DNA of 47,582 nt from Lentisphaeria bacterium (GTDB lineage: Bacteria; Verrucomicrobiota; Lentisphaeria; Victivallales; UBA1829). Every line of letters begins with the position of its first letter. The first letter of the stretch is position 1. Below are positions 17,430-27,600 of the stretch, piece after piece. Made by a program: the position numbers and the translations under genes. The stretch covers positions 1 through 47,582 of the forward strand of contig JAFZZR010000181.1 of assembly GCA_017615635.1 (NCBI GenBank). The letters are read 5' to 3'. A model generated the notes under the pieces. It saw nothing but the letters and a program-made list of their open reading frames with translations. It searched no databases and had not been told where the DNA came from.

Positions 17430-18203
17430 ATGCTGAAATCCGAAAATCCATACCGGAAGTGTTTTACGCTGATCGAATTGCTGGTCGTCATCGCCATCAT
17501 CGCGGTCCTGTCGGGAATGCTCCTGCCGTCCTTGAGTTCCGCCAAGGAGATGTCCCGCTCGATTTCCTGTCTCAACAACCTGAAACAGATCGGGATCGCC
17601 GGAACGATGTACGGGAACGACAGCAACGGGTATTTTTACCACAAGGAGGGGAAAACGGATCATTATTCCTGCATGGTCCATCTCTCGAAATATCTGGGAG
17701 GCCCTTCCGCGGAAGAGATCCTGGCCGTCACGATACGGGAACCTCTCCTTCCGTCTGTGTACAAGTGTCCCAGCATGGATCATTCCGATAAAATGATCCC
17801 TTACGGTTTCGTATACTATGCGGCTTCATCCACCAAGCATGCCTATCCCCTGTACCAGAAGACCACGTATCCGACGAATGCCGGAAACTCTTTTACCATG
17901 ACCTTCGGACGGCCTTCGAACTCCATCCTCGCCGCGGATGCCTACAGTCCAAACAACGGTGCCCCGAATTCCTGTCTGTATACAGGCACGCCGGAGGGCA
18001 TGTACGCTTCGATGCATTTGCGGCATAACCGCCAGTCGGGAAATTGTGTTTTCGTGGATGGTCATGCGATAAACATAAAGAGAACTGACCTCGGATCAGG
18101 AGAGTATTCCACGGAGTACGGAGTCCCCTATGCCAACTGGCGCCCGCTGAGAAGGGCGAACGTGTATATCGGGAACGGGAGCAGCATCGTCCGGAACAAT
18201 TAA
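17430..18203 (+). CDS. H-X9-DG-type pseudopilin (tandem copy B)
   Basis: Start set at ATG 17430, not the earlier in-frame ATG at 17400, because GGAGAAAAGGC and the first codons align with copy A (16601). The 257-residue protein has the same leader (RKC before FTLIELL), helix and CLNNLKQIG segment. The C-terminal motif reads [14 protein letters not shown], which has ten instead of nine residues between His and Asp. The body has diverged more than the 5' end, suggesting duplication followed by change in the presumed periplasmic head. An operon with its own promoter begins about 60 nt after its stop. Confidence 0.88.
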   Translation: MLKSENPYRKCFTLIELLVVIAIIAVLSGMLLPSLSSAKEMSRSISCLNNLKQIGIAGTMYGNDSNGYFYHKEGKTDHYSCMVHLSKYLGGPSAEEILAVTIREPLLPSVYKCPSMDHSDKMIPYGFVYYAASSTKHAYPLYQKTTYPTNAGNSFTMTFGRPSNSILAADAYSPNNGAPNSCLYTGTPEGMYASMHLRHNRQSGNCVFVDGHAINIKRTDLGSGEYSTEYGVPYANWRPLRRANVYIGNGSSIVRNN

Positions 18204-18264
18204 AAACCGGAACGGGGGAACAGCAGGCGGATCCTCGTTTCGGATTGGATCGAAAATTGCGGAA

Positions 18265-18320
18265 ATAAGCGATAAAATGATAAAATAAGTTTTTGAAAAT
18301 CAGAAAAGAAGTGCTATCTT
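18265..18320 (+). promoter_or_regulatory. Promoter with tandem ATAAG-type direct repeats (copy 2)
   Basis: ATAAGCGATAAAATGAT (18265-18281) and ATAAGTTTTTGAAAATC (from 18285) repeat with a 20-bp period. -35 TTGAAA (18293-18298), 16 nt, TATCTT (18315-18320). Matches the promoter at 12353-12408 in sequence, spacing and -35 overlap, so the two operons are probably co-regulated. Confidence 0.65.
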
Positions 18321-18367
18321 ATCAGAGGGGAATCCGAAAACGTGTAACCGGATACATGGTGATCCAC

Positions 18368-20485
18368 ATGTCGAAAAAAAGCCTTTTCGTTCTGCTTCTG
18401 ACGGCGGTCTCTCTCTCCTGTGCCGCACAGAGCAGGATCTCGCTTGCGACCGATGAGCCCGAAGCGCTCCGGGTCGGCATCACCCTGCTTCAGGAGTATC
18501 TGGAGAAGAGTACCGGAGAGAGACCTGCCGTTGCCGCCGGGACCGGGGAGAACGCTCTTGTAATCCGTCTTGAGCTTCGTCCTTCGATGTCCGGCGGGCC
18601 GGAGGCGTTCGTGCTGGAGTTCCCCTCGGAAAAAGAGGCGGTTATCGCGGGCGGGACGCCGCTGGCTGTCCGGCACGGCGTCTGCGAATTTCTGGAGCGC
18701 TTTTACGGAGTACGGTGGCTGTACAGCGGGGAGGAGGGCGAATATGTGCCGAAGGCGGCCGGGATTCCGGATTTCCCTTCGGAAAGCATCCGGATGAGTC
18801 CTGCGTACCGGATCCGCACCTTCGCGTTGGATCACAGCCGGAAACAGGATTATCTTTGGGCGGCGAAAAACAAAGGAATTTTCAGCTACGATTTTCTTGC
18901 CTTCTCCGGGTATACCTGGTTCCATCATAACATGAACCGGCTTCTGGTTCCGGAGAAATACGGTTCGATCCATCCGGAATTTTTCCCGGTCATCAAGGGA
19001 AAACGTCTGATCCCCGAAAAGGGCGGCGCCGTCTCCTGGCAGTACTGCTTCACGGCGCCGGGTATTGCCGAGGAGCTTGCCGCCGTTACGCTCCGTCAGT
19101 TCCTTGAGGGCAGGGCGGCCAGCGTATCGTTCGGCGTCAACGACGGGAACGGATTCTGCGAATGCGAAAGGTGTCAGGCGACGGATGGACACCGGAAAAA
19201 CAGTCTGGGAATCGAGGATCATTCCCGCAGTTATCTGAGCTGTATCAACTATGCGGCGGAAAAGTGTGCGGCTCCGGGCCGGACCTTCGGTTTTCTGGCC
19301 TACGCGCATACGCTTGAGGTGCCGGACGGCATGAAGATCCATCCTTCGCTTTGCCCGTTCATCACGTACGAAACTCTCTTCTGGGCGGATCCCGGCAAGG
19401 CCGAGCTGGCCCGGCGGATCACCCGGAGATGGATCGAAGCCAACGGAGCGAACGCGGGCTGGTACGATTATCTGGAGCACAGCTGGTTTGCCGTTCCCAA
19501 GATCAGTCTGAACGTGATTCCGGCCGCCTTGCGCTGGGGCGCCGCCAACGGCGTCATTCATTACTACGCGGAGGCTCTGCCTTCGGAGGACTGGCATACG
19601 GGGCCCATGCTCTGGCTGATCCTGAAACTGGTTTGGGATCCGGAACAGAATGTGGATGTCCTTCTGGACGATTGGTGCCGGGCCGCGGTGGGCGATGACG
19701 CCGCGCCCTGCCTCAGAAAATGGTATCAGGCCTGCTCGGATTTCTGGGAACTGGAGGTGCCGCGGACGGCATTCTTCCGGGAACCCAGACTGTATCTGGG
19801 CCGGAGTTCAGGGTATCTGGATGCCATGCCGCCCGACTGGCCCGACCGGATGAAACCGATCCTGGATGAAATGGTTGAACGGGCCGCGTCCGACCGTAAA
19901 GCACGTGCGGAAGCGATCCGGAAGACCTTTCTGGACCGGGAGGCGGCGATCCGTACCTATCTCAAGAACAGCAAGTTGCGCGGAGAGGCGGAGAAAATGG
20001 ATTTTCACCGTGCCGTCTTTTTCGACTTCGATCAGCCCCGCCTTTGGGGATCCTGGCAGCGTCCCATCAGCAAGGGAAAATTTTTCCATGCGCCCGGTGA
20101 GGGGATCGGCGGATCCGGCGCCCTGGCCATGGATCTGGATCAGTCTCGAGGAAGCATGGTATTTATGTCCAGAATGAAAACGGAGCCGAAGCACATCTAC
20201 CGGATCACCGCGCAGGTCCGCACAAACGGCGTTGATCCGACCGCCATCGTCCGGCTGGAAGTCGACTGGTCGGCGCCCGGGAAAGGGACGCTCGACTCGG
20301 CTTTCAACGCCGCGGACACGCTGCCCGAGGATGGCTCCTTCGCCTGGCGTAAACTCTGCATCCTCGTTGCCGCCCCCGATATCCCGGATGCCGTCATGCG
20401 GATCATGCTCACAGGCGACAAATCCTCCCGCGGCGTCATCTGCTGGGACAACGTACAAGTGGAACAAGCCGAAATCAAGGAATAA
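18368..20485 (+). CDS. Exported DUF4838 protein
   Basis: The start is set at ATG 18368, giving 705 residues, because an in-frame ATG at 18293 lies inside the predicted -35 box and the signal peptide MSKKSLFVLLLTAVSLSCAA begins at 18368. Residues about 25-130 resemble the alpha-glucuronidase N-terminal-like domain (HGVCEFLERFYGVRWL), about 150-450 the DUF4838 body with the cysteine cluster CECERC, and about 555-705 a CBM4/9-like beta-sandwich. It shares this plan with the 645 protein but lacks its CBM9-like module. It heads an operon with a pseudopilin (20509) and a GH106-like enzyme (21242). Enzymatic activity of DUF4838 is unproven; a role on uronic-acid-containing glycans is an inference from the N-terminal similarity. 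Confidence 0.8.
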   Translation: MSKKSLFVLLLTAVSLSCAAQSRISLATDEPEALRVGITLLQEYLEKSTGERPAVAAGTGENALVIRLELRPSMSGGPEAFVLEFPSEKEAVIAGGTPLAVRHGVCEFLERFYGVRWLYSGEEGEYVPKAAGIPDFPSESIRMSPAYRIRTFALDHSRKQDYLWAAKNKGIFSYDFLAFSGYTWFHHNMNRLLVPEKYGSIHPEFFPVIKGKRLIPEKGGAVSWQYCFTAPGIAEELAAVTLRQFLEGRAASVSFGVNDGNGFCECERCQATDGHRKNSLGIEDHSRSYLSCINYAAEKCAAPGRTFGFLAYAHTLEVPDGMKIHPSLCPFITYETLFWADPGKAELARRITRRWIEANGANAGWYDYLEHSWFAVPKISLNVIPAALRWGAANGVIHYYAEALPSEDWHTGPMLWLILKLVWDPEQNVDVLLDDWCRAAVGDDAAPCLRKWYQACSDFWELEVPRTAFFREPRLYLGRSSGYLDAMPPDWPDRMKPILDEMVERAASDRKARAEAIRKTFLDREAAIRTYLKNSKLRGEAEKMDFHRAVFFDFDQPRLWGSWQRPISKGKFFHAPGEGIGGSGALAMDLDQSRGSMVFMSRMKTEPKHIYRITAQVRTNGVDPTAIVRLEVDWSAPGKGTLDSAFNAADTLPEDGSFAWRKLCILVAAPDIPDAVMRIMLTGDKSSRGVICWDNVQVEQAEIKE

Positions 20486-20508
20486 CATTTTCAGAAAGGA
20501 GAATCATC

Positions 20509-21231
20509 ATGACAACCCGCAAAGAGCATTTCACCCTCATCGAGCTTCTTGTCGTTATTGCGATCATCGCCGTGCTGGCAGGTATGCTTCTGCCTGCGCT
20601 GGGGTCGGCCAGACAGCGGGCGCATACCATAAGCTGCACCAATACGCTCAAAAATATCGGGCAGGGCGTCGCCATGTATGCCAATGACTACGGATATCTG
20701 GTCGGACGGAGCGATGGATCGAACCGCTTTCCCCCTTTTTCCTGCCGGATCGCACCGTATCTGGGCTTTTCATCCGGGGACATGTACAGCACGCCGCCTG
20801 TTTTCAAGTCGACTCTGGAAACCCAGGTGTTTCTCTGTCCCGCATCGCAGGAACCCATGTACCGGAACTCCAATTTCGCCGGAAAGAACGGGCTGAGCTA
20901 TCTTCTCAACAACGAGTTCGGAAAATCGCCGGATGACAAATACGGGTCCGGGCCCCAGGAGGGACGGATCAAGCAGCCTACGGCGAAATTCTACATGTTC
21001 GAAGGCGGCGACGGGACCGGCAATCAGGATGCGGCGGCCTACGCCAGCCATAACCGGGTCGCGTACCGGCATCCGGTTGCCTCGGGCGGAAAGGTCGTGA
21101 GTTCGCCGGATCTGGTCGGGAGAGGCGGCATGAACGTCCTTTTTGTTGCGGGCAACGTGTCGCAGTGGCTGGGCGCGGTGACGACGACCAGTGTGGATAA
21201 TCCGTTGTATAAGGAACACTGGACAAAATAA
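20509..21231 (+). CDS. Pseudopilin with degenerate H-X9-DG motif
   Basis: The 240-residue protein has a very short leader (MTTRKEH) and the helix [19 protein letters not shown]; the residue before Phe is His, not Gly. CTNTLKNIG follows. Where others have H-X9-DG, this one reads GGMNVLFVAGN, so both His and Asp are replaced. AAAGGAG is well spaced for the ATG. It sits between the DUF4838 gene (23-nt gap) and the GH106-like gene, whose predicted start is 10 nt downstream, so it is firmly within an enzyme operon. Change of the motif may mean a different assembly partner or loss of a metal or contact site. Confidence 0.85.
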   Translation: MTTRKEHFTLIELLVVIAIIAVLAGMLLPALGSARQRAHTISCTNTLKNIGQGVAMYANDYGYLVGRSDGSNRFPPFSCRIAPYLGFSSGDMYSTPPVFKSTLETQVFLCPASQEPMYRNSNFAGKNGLSYLLNNEFGKSPDDKYGSGPQEGRIKQPTAKFYMFEGGDGTGNQDAAAYASHNRVAYRHPVASGGKVVSSPDLVGRGGMNVLFVAGNVSQWLGAVTTTSVDNPLYKEHWTK

Positions 21232-21241
21232 ACAAATCTTT

Positions 21242-23980
21242 ATGAACAAGAAGGAAAGACAGGCAGCAGGAATCATGGAACATCTGGCAGGACAGTATTT
21301 TCTCAACAGCGATCTCCGGGAAGAGGAGATACGGGAACAGATCGGGCTTCTCTGCAAAGCCGGGTACGAAAGCATTTTTCTCCACGCACGGGCAGGGCTG
21401 AAGACTCCGTACTTTTCGCAGGAGTGGTTCGAGGCGCTTGAGATCGCCATTGATGAACTGGTCCGGCAGGGCGTCAGTTTCTCCATCTGGGACGAGGACA
21501 ACTATCCCTCGGGAGACGCGGGGAACCGGATCTGCAACGAGTATCCGGAGCTTGCCTCGTCGTACCTGAACTTCCGTTTTGCGGAAGGTGTGAAGGGAAC
21601 GCCGGTACGGGAGTTCTTCAGCGTAAACGGCGCCTTCGCGGGCTGCTTCGCCCTCTATCCGGACGGCAGTATGGAGGATCTTCGGGCGCACTGCGGAACG
21701 CTTCGGGAGTCATGGTCCGGAGCCTATGTGCAGTCCTCCGCCTACTCGCCGCACGCGCAGCTGCCGTATCCGCACCGGAGACGGAGCATGAATACGCCGC
21801 GTTTCGCGCTGGTGTGGACCCCGGAGCGCGACTGCCGGATCGTGTGTGTGGAATGGATCCACAGCGGTCCCGGACGGCACAGCAGCGATCTTCTGAATCC
21901 GGAGACAAGCCGCGTGTTTCTGGAGATGATCCACGGGGAATATGTGAAGCAGCTGGGGCCGGAACGGATGAAGCACTGCGCCGCCTCGTTCATGGATGAA
22001 CCCAGTCCATCGGGGGAATATCCCTGGACGCGCCGATTCCCGGAAGAGTTCCGGAAGGATCACGGATACGATCTGATGGCGAATCTGCCGCATCTCGCGC
22101 TGGATGTGAACGAGGGATCCGTGCGGATCCGGAATGACTACCGCAAGACGCTGAGCCGTCTGCTGTGCGAGAGTTATCTGGATACGGTCCGCGCCTGGCT
22201 GAATGCGCACGGGATAAAGAGCGCGGGGCATCTGACGAGGTCGGAAAGTCTTCTGTATTCCAATCTGGCCTGGCCGAACGAACTCCGCTGCTTCAAGCAT
22301 TTGGATATCCCGTGCTGCGATCCGCTGGGCGCCGGGATCGGGCAGCCCGGGGCGGCGGCGCATCATATCGGGATCAAGGCGGTCTCCTCGGCGGCGCGGC
22401 TCTTCGGAAAAAAAGCGGCGGGCGCGGATGCCTTTGCCGTGGGCGGAGATACCATTTCCCTGCGCGACCTGAAATTCATGCTGAACTACCATCTGGTGCT
22501 GGGGATTACCTGGTACAACGTGCACGGATTGTATTACACACTGGAAGGGGAACGCCGGGACGAAGCGCCGCCCTCGCTCTTCTATCAGCATTCGCAATGG
22601 CCGCACATGCCGGAGTTCCTTTCGTATCTGAAACGGCGCTGCAATGAGCTGTCGGGCGAGCATGTCTGCAATCTGGAAATGCTGTATCCCTCGACGACGC
22701 TGCGGAGCCGTCTTCCCGATGCGGAAGGCCCTGCGGAAGAACTGCATCAGACGGCGGAGTCTCTGCTCTCGCATCAGCGGGATTTCGAACTGATCGACGA
22801 GGAAACGCTTGCGGAGCAGGACCCGAAGGCGTTCGTCGCACTTCGTCCGTATTTTCTGGTGGCCCACGCCCGGTGGATCGAATCCGCTACGGCCCGGTGG
22901 CTGGAAGACTATGCCGCCGCGGGCGGAACGGTGTTCGTCACCGGATCCGTGCCCGAAATTTTGCCGGAACTCGACGGGCGGTCCGGCGGAAAATGGACGT
23001 TCGCCGAAACCCGGCTGGATGAGAGTTTCATCGGAAAGATTTCTGCGCCCGAACTGACGGGGAACCATCCGGAAAATGTGCTGATCCGTCGTATCCGCGG
23101 GGCAGGAGGCGTCCGCATCTTCCTCTTCAACCGGGGAAGCGAAGAGTTCCGCGGGATGCTGGATGGCGTGGCTCTCGAGATCGCGCCGGGCGAGGCTGGT
23201 TTTGCGGAGGAGTTCCGCGTCCGGGCGGATCTGCCGGGTCTGTCTCTTTCCGGCTGGAAACTGACCTTCGGCCTCAACAGCGTCCCCCTGTATCTCTGGG
23301 AAGCCGATGCGCAAACCAATTTCGACCTTCTGTCGAAACGGTCCCCGGGCTTGCGGGAATGTCCGGAATCCGGAGAGTATTACGCAGTCTTCACGCTGGA
23401 TGAAGTTCCGGAAAAGCTCTTCTTCACCACGGAGGAGGACAGTTTTGCGCGCGGCGCGTTTTCTGTGAACGGGACGCCTCTCTCCGGCTGGGAAAAGGCG
23501 GATTTCCGTGACTGCCGTGAACGGGAATGCGATATCTCGAAACTGGTGAAATCCGGTCGGAACGAGATCCGGTTTCAGGGAACCCGGTTCGAAAACGCAC
23601 CATTCCTGCGCGGTCGGTTCAAAGCGGCTTTCCCCCTCGGAAACTGCGGGTATCCGGTCCTTTCCCCCGCACCCGAAGCCTGGAGTCCGGAACGGCCGCA
23701 GGATTACCGCATTTTGGGATACGGCACATTCTCCGGCACGGCAGTATATGAATGCGAGGCCGTCACGGACCGGGCGGGACGCTATGCGCTGGATCTGCCC
23801 CTGATCTTTGACTCCGTCCGGATCTTCGCGGACAACGCGGAGCAGGGCGTACTGATCGCGCCTCCGTATCGTCTGGAACTCGATCTGACGCAGGGCCGTC
23901 ACTCGATCCGTCTGGAAGTCTGCAATGCGCCGGGCAACCGGGATGTTCTGGCGGGTCTTCCTGCAGGGCTGCAGGGATAG
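21242..23980 (+). CDS. GH106-like glycosyl hydrolase (alpha-L-rhamnosidase type), no signal peptide
   Basis: ATG 21242 (912 residues) is preferred; a later ATG at 21275 is a possible alternative since the ribosome site is weak at both. The N-terminal segment with WDEDNYPSGDAGNR (about 83-96) matches the DE-x-x-YPSG-x-AG pattern of GH106-related enzymes, followed by a long barrel region (SFMDEPSPSGEYPW about 248-261; VGGDTISLRDLKF about 400-412), a Rossmann-like segment and C-terminal beta-sandwich (about 690-900). No signal peptide is seen, so it likely removes rhamnose or a similar sugar from imported oligosaccharides. Last gene of the 18368 operon. The GH106 link is by motif memory; a related unnamed family is possible. 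Confidence 0.65.
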   Translation: MNKKERQAAGIMEHLAGQYFLNSDLREEEIREQIGLLCKAGYESIFLHARAGLKTPYFSQEWFEALEIAIDELVRQGVSFSIWDEDNYPSGDAGNRICNEYPELASSYLNFRFAEGVKGTPVREFFSVNGAFAGCFALYPDGSMEDLRAHCGTLRESWSGAYVQSSAYSPHAQLPYPHRRRSMNTPRFALVWTPERDCRIVCVEWIHSGPGRHSSDLLNPETSRVFLEMIHGEYVKQLGPERMKHCAASFMDEPSPSGEYPWTRRFPEEFRKDHGYDLMANLPHLALDVNEGSVRIRNDYRKTLSRLLCESYLDTVRAWLNAHGIKSAGHLTRSESLLYSNLAWPNELRCFKHLDIPCCDPLGAGIGQPGAAAHHIGIKAVSSAARLFGKKAAGADAFAVGGDTISLRDLKFMLNYHLVLGITWYNVHGLYYTLEGERRDEAPPSLFYQHSQWPHMPEFLSYLKRRCNELSGEHVCNLEMLYPSTTLRSRLPDAEGPAEELHQTAESLLSHQRDFELIDEETLAEQDPKAFVALRPYFLVAHARWIESATARWLEDYAAAGGTVFVTGSVPEILPELDGRSGGKWTFAETRLDESFIGKISAPELTGNHPENVLIRRIRGAGGVRIFLFNRGSEEFRGMLDGVALEIAPGEAGFAEEFRVRADLPGLSLSGWKLTFGLNSVPLYLWEADAQTNFDLLSKRSPGLRECPESGEYYAVFTLDEVPEKLFFTTEEDSFARGAFSVNGTPLSGWEKADFRDCRERECDISKLVKSGRNEIRFQGTRFENAPFLRGRFKAAFPLGNCGYPVLSPAPEAWSPERPQDYRILGYGTFSGTAVYECEAVTDRAGRYALDLPLIFDSVRIFADNAEQGVLIAPPYRLELDLTQGRHSIRLEVCNAPGNRDVLAGLPAGLQG

Positions 23981-24185
23981 GAACGAGCCTCATTCCTCCG
24001 GCTTTTTGGAAATATTACGGAATGCAAAGTGCAAAGATCTTCATTGAAGATCGTCTGCGCATTTTTCCGTTCATCGTTACCGCGATCGTGTTCGCGGGAA
24101 TGAAGAAGTGTTTTCCGAATCTTCCGGATTTATCACGCATCGCGTTTGCGGCGGTGCCTTGTGATGTTTACAAAAGATATGCGGT

Positions 24186-24214
24186 CTTCCTGCCGGCGGG
24201 AAGGAGTTTTTTTT
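24186..24214 (+). terminator. Predicted terminator
   Basis: CTTCC...GGAAG stem with GC-rich middle (24186-24203), then GGAG and eight T (24207-24214). Would end transcripts from the GH106-like operon just before the STAS promoter. Confidence 0.6.
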
Positions 24215-24223
24215 AAACTTCGG

Positions 24224-24252
24224 TTGCTATTTTCTTTCCGTCATGCTATATT
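24224..24252 (+). promoter_or_regulatory. Predicted promoter of the STAS-metH unit
   Basis: TTGCTA (24224-24229), 17 nt, TATATT (24247-24252), followed by the STAS gene at 24287 with GAGGAGG upstream. No SAM or cobalamin riboswitch is apparent. Confidence 0.6.
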
Positions 24253-24286
24253 AGCCGAAATCGTCTGTTGAGGAGGCTTTTTCTTT

Positions 24287-24622
24287 ATGGATCTGCGTGA
24301 AAAAGATGTCGGTGATGTTCGCGTCATCTCTCTTTCGGGCGCTTTGTCCGGAGAGAATGCGGATCCGCTGCGCGCCGCGGTGGGAAGAGCCCTGCCCAGA
24401 CCGGGCCGGATCGTTCTGGACCTGGCGGAGCTCGGGGGCATCGACAGGACGGGCGTCGGAGTGCTTGCGGATCTCCGAGATCAGGTGAAGCAAAGCGGCA
24501 TTTCGCTGAAACTGGCCTGCCTTCAGATATTGCCCCGTTCCGTCTTCAACATGATGAAAGTCTGTTCCCTTTTTGAAGTGTATGACACACTGCCCGCGGC
24601 TCTGGAGTCGTTCCGCGGCTGA
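24287..24622 (+). CDS. STAS-domain protein (anti-sigma factor antagonist-like)
   Basis: The 111-residue protein is a single STAS domain: beta strand VRVISLSGALSGENAD, helix, LDLAELGGIDRTGVGVL (44-60), then alternating beta and alpha. In SpoIIAA-type antagonists the loop after the central strand reads D-S-S-G, with the second Ser phosphorylated by the anti-sigma kinase; here it is D53-R-T55-G, leaving Thr55 as the only candidate at that place. It would act by binding a partner kinase/anti-sigma factor, none of which is encoded in the window. metH follows 47 nt downstream with no clear promoter of its own, so the two are probably co-transcribed, an odd pairing. Confidence 0.85.
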   Translation: MDLREKDVGDVRVISLSGALSGENADPLRAAVGRALPRPGRIVLDLAELGGIDRTGVGVLADLRDQVKQSGISLKLACLQILPRSVFNMMKVCSLFEVYDTLPAALESFRG

Positions 24623-24669
24623 ACGGAGTCCGTTTGATCTGCCGGAGAATGGAGGCGCATGGAGCCAAT

Positions 24670-27600
24670 ATGAAAGAAGACCGTACGGAACTCCTTTATT
24701 CCTGTCTTGCCCGTCGGATCCTGGTTCTGGATGGCGCCATGGGCACGATGCTGCAGTCGTTCCATCCGGAGGAGGCGGATTTCCGGGGAAGTGAATTTGC
24801 GGATCATCCGATGCCGCTGAAGGGCGACAACGACGTGCTCTGCCTCACCCGGCCGGACATGGTCCGGAGCGTCCATGTGCGCTATCTGGAGGCGGGCGCG
24901 GATATCATCGAGACAAATTCCTTCAATGCGAACAAGATCTCCCAGATCGAATACGGCCTTTCGGATCATGTGCGCCGGATCGCCTGTGCGGCCGCCTCCG
25001 TGGCTGCTTCCGCCGCCGGGGAATTCACGCGGAAGGATCCGGGACATCCCCGGTTCGTCGCCGGATCCGTGGGGCCTACCGGCCGCACGCTTTCGGTTTC
25101 GCCGGATGTGACGGACCCGGCGAAGCGGGATGTGACATTCGACGAGATGGTTGATTCGTACCTTCCTGCGGTGGAAGGTCTTCTGGAGGGCGGTGCGGAT
25201 ATCCTGCTGGCAGAAACGATCTTCGATACGCTGAATGCAAAAGCCTTTATCGTGGCGGCGGAACAGGTGTTCCGCACCGCGGGCCGCCGGGTCCCGCTGA
25301 TGTTTTCCGGAACGGTCAGCGACGCCAGCGGACGGCTTCTCGCGGGACAGAATCCGGAAGCCTTTCTGATTTCCGTACTGCATGCGCCCGGACTGCTTTC
25401 CGTCGGATTCAACTGTGCGCTCGGCGCCGCGGAAATGCGCCCCTATATCGAGGAGCTGGCCGCCAAAGCTCCGTGCCTGGTCAGCACCCATCCCAACGCC
25501 GGACTTCCCGACGAGCTGGGGCATTACCGCCAGACTCCGGAGCAGATGGCCGAAGTCATCGGATCGTTTGCCCGCGAAGGCCTTATCAATATCGCGGGCG
25601 GCTGCTGCGGAACGAATCCGGACTTCATCCGGGCCATTGCGGAGGCGGTGCGCGGGATCGAACCCCGCCGTGTCCCCGCCATCGCGAAGAAACTGAGACT
25701 TTCGGGCCTGGATCCGGTCGTGGTCAGCGACGAACTGCCGTTCCTTCAGGTGGGCGAACGCTGCAATGTGGCCGGATCCCGGAAGTTCCTGAATCTCATG
25801 AAAGCAGGGGACTGGGATCAGGGGCTCCGCATTGCCCGGACCCAGGTGGAAAACGGAGCCCAGATCGTGGACGTGAATATGGATGACGCCATGCTGGACG
25901 CCGAGTCGTGCATGCGGACCTTTCTGCTGAATCTGGCTTCGGATCCCGATGTGTCGCGCGTCCCCGTCATGATCGACTCCTCACGCTGGAATGTGATCCG
26001 GGCGGGACTCCGCTGCGTGCAGGGAAAATGCATCGTCAACTCCATCAGTCTGAAGGAGGGCGAAGCGGCATTTCTGGAGAAAGCCCGGGAGGCGAGGTCG
26101 TTCGGCGCGGCGATCCTCTGCATGGCATTCGATGAAAACGGACAGGCGGATACCGTGGAGCGCCGGATCGCGGTCTGCCGCCGGATGTACCGGCTGCTGA
26201 CGGAGCAGGCGAACGTGCCGCCGGAGGATATCGTATTCGATACCAATGTATTTGCCGTGGCAACCGGTATGCCCGAGCACGATTCCTGCGCACGGGACTT
26301 CATCGAATCGGTCCGCATCCTCAAGAAGGAGATGCCGCTCTGCTCCTTCTCCGGCGGGATCAGCAACGTCTCCTTTTCGTTCCGGGGCAACGAACCGGTC
26401 CGGCGGGCTCTTCACTGCGTGTTTCTGCATCATGCGATCCGTGCCGGGCTCGGCATGGGCATCGTCAATCCGGCCCAGCTGGATATCTATGACGAGATCG
26501 ATCCGGGCCTGCGGTCCGCCGCCGAGGCGGTGATCCTGAATACGTCTCCCGACGCGGGAGAACGGCTTCTTGCTGCGGCTTCAGCCCTCCGGGACCGCGC
26601 CGACGGGACGGCATCGTCCGGGGCAGGGCAGACGCCTGCATGGCGGTCCGGTACCCTGGAGGAACGGCTGAAGACCGCGCTGATCCGCGGCGATGACGCC
26701 TATCTGGAGGCGGATCTGGCGGAGGCCCGGGAACATTATCCCAGGACTCTTGCCATCATCGAAGGCCCTCTCATGGACGGGATGCGCGAAGCGGGCGTTC
26801 TGTTCGGTGAAGGAAAGATGTTCCTTCCGCAGATCGTGAAAACGGCGCGCACCATGAAGAAAGCCGTGGATATGCTGACGCCGTATCTTTCCACCACGGC
26901 GGGCGGTCGTTCTTCCGGAACGGTCGTTCTTGCCACGGTGAAGGGCGACGTGCACGACATCGGAAAGAATATCGTTTCCGTGATCCTCCGCTGCAACAAT
27001 TACCGCGTGCTGGATCTGGGCGTCATGGTCCCCTGCGATAAGATCCTTTCCGAAGCGCAGAAGGAGCACGCGGATGCGGTCCTGCTCAGCGGTCTGATCA
27101 CGCCCTCTCTGGCCGAAATGGAACATGCGGCATCCGAAATGCAGCGCCTGAAATTCCGGATCCCGCTTTTTGTCGGCGGCGCCACCACCTCCCGGGAGCA
27201 TGCCGCATTGAAGATCCAGCCCCTTTACAACGGGCCATGCGTTCATACGCGGGATGCTTCCGCGATCGTGCCGATCCTGAACGATCTGCTGAATCCGGAG
27301 AAGCGGGATGAGACGATCCGGGGCATCCGCCGGGAATACGGCGAGATCCTGGCGGAACGGGAGCACAGGGAGAACAAAACGCTTTCCTGCGAGGAAGCCC
27401 GCGCCCGAAGCGGAAAAACCGTTTCCCCGTCGCCTGTTTCCGTCACGCTGGAAACAAAGGTGTTCGAGCCCTCTGTGGATGAACTTCTTCCGTTCTTCAG
27501 TCAAGGAATGTTCGAGCATCTCTGGGGACTGGACAGGCATCCGGATACCGGATCCGCCGGATCCGCCAAGCGGGATCTCGCCCATGATGCCGATGCGATC

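Larger units (their letters stand above)
23981..24286. other. 306-nt intergenic region
   Basis: No convincing gene. Contains a 17-bp palindrome at 24036-24052 (GATCTTCA, T, TGAAGATC), a terminator-like hairpin at 24186-24214 and the STAS promoter at 24224-24252. An open frame of 64 codons at 24022 lacks a ribosome site and family resemblance. Confidence 0.6.

Noticed and set aside
24022..24216. 64-codon open frame in the gap before the STAS gene
   Set aside because: No ribosome site, contains a palindrome and terminator-like hairpin, and the product resembles nothing known to me.
24600..24669. SAM or cobalamin riboswitch before metH
   Set aside because: The gap after the STAS gene is only 47 nt, too short, and no conserved B12-box or SAM elements were seen in it or before the STAS gene.
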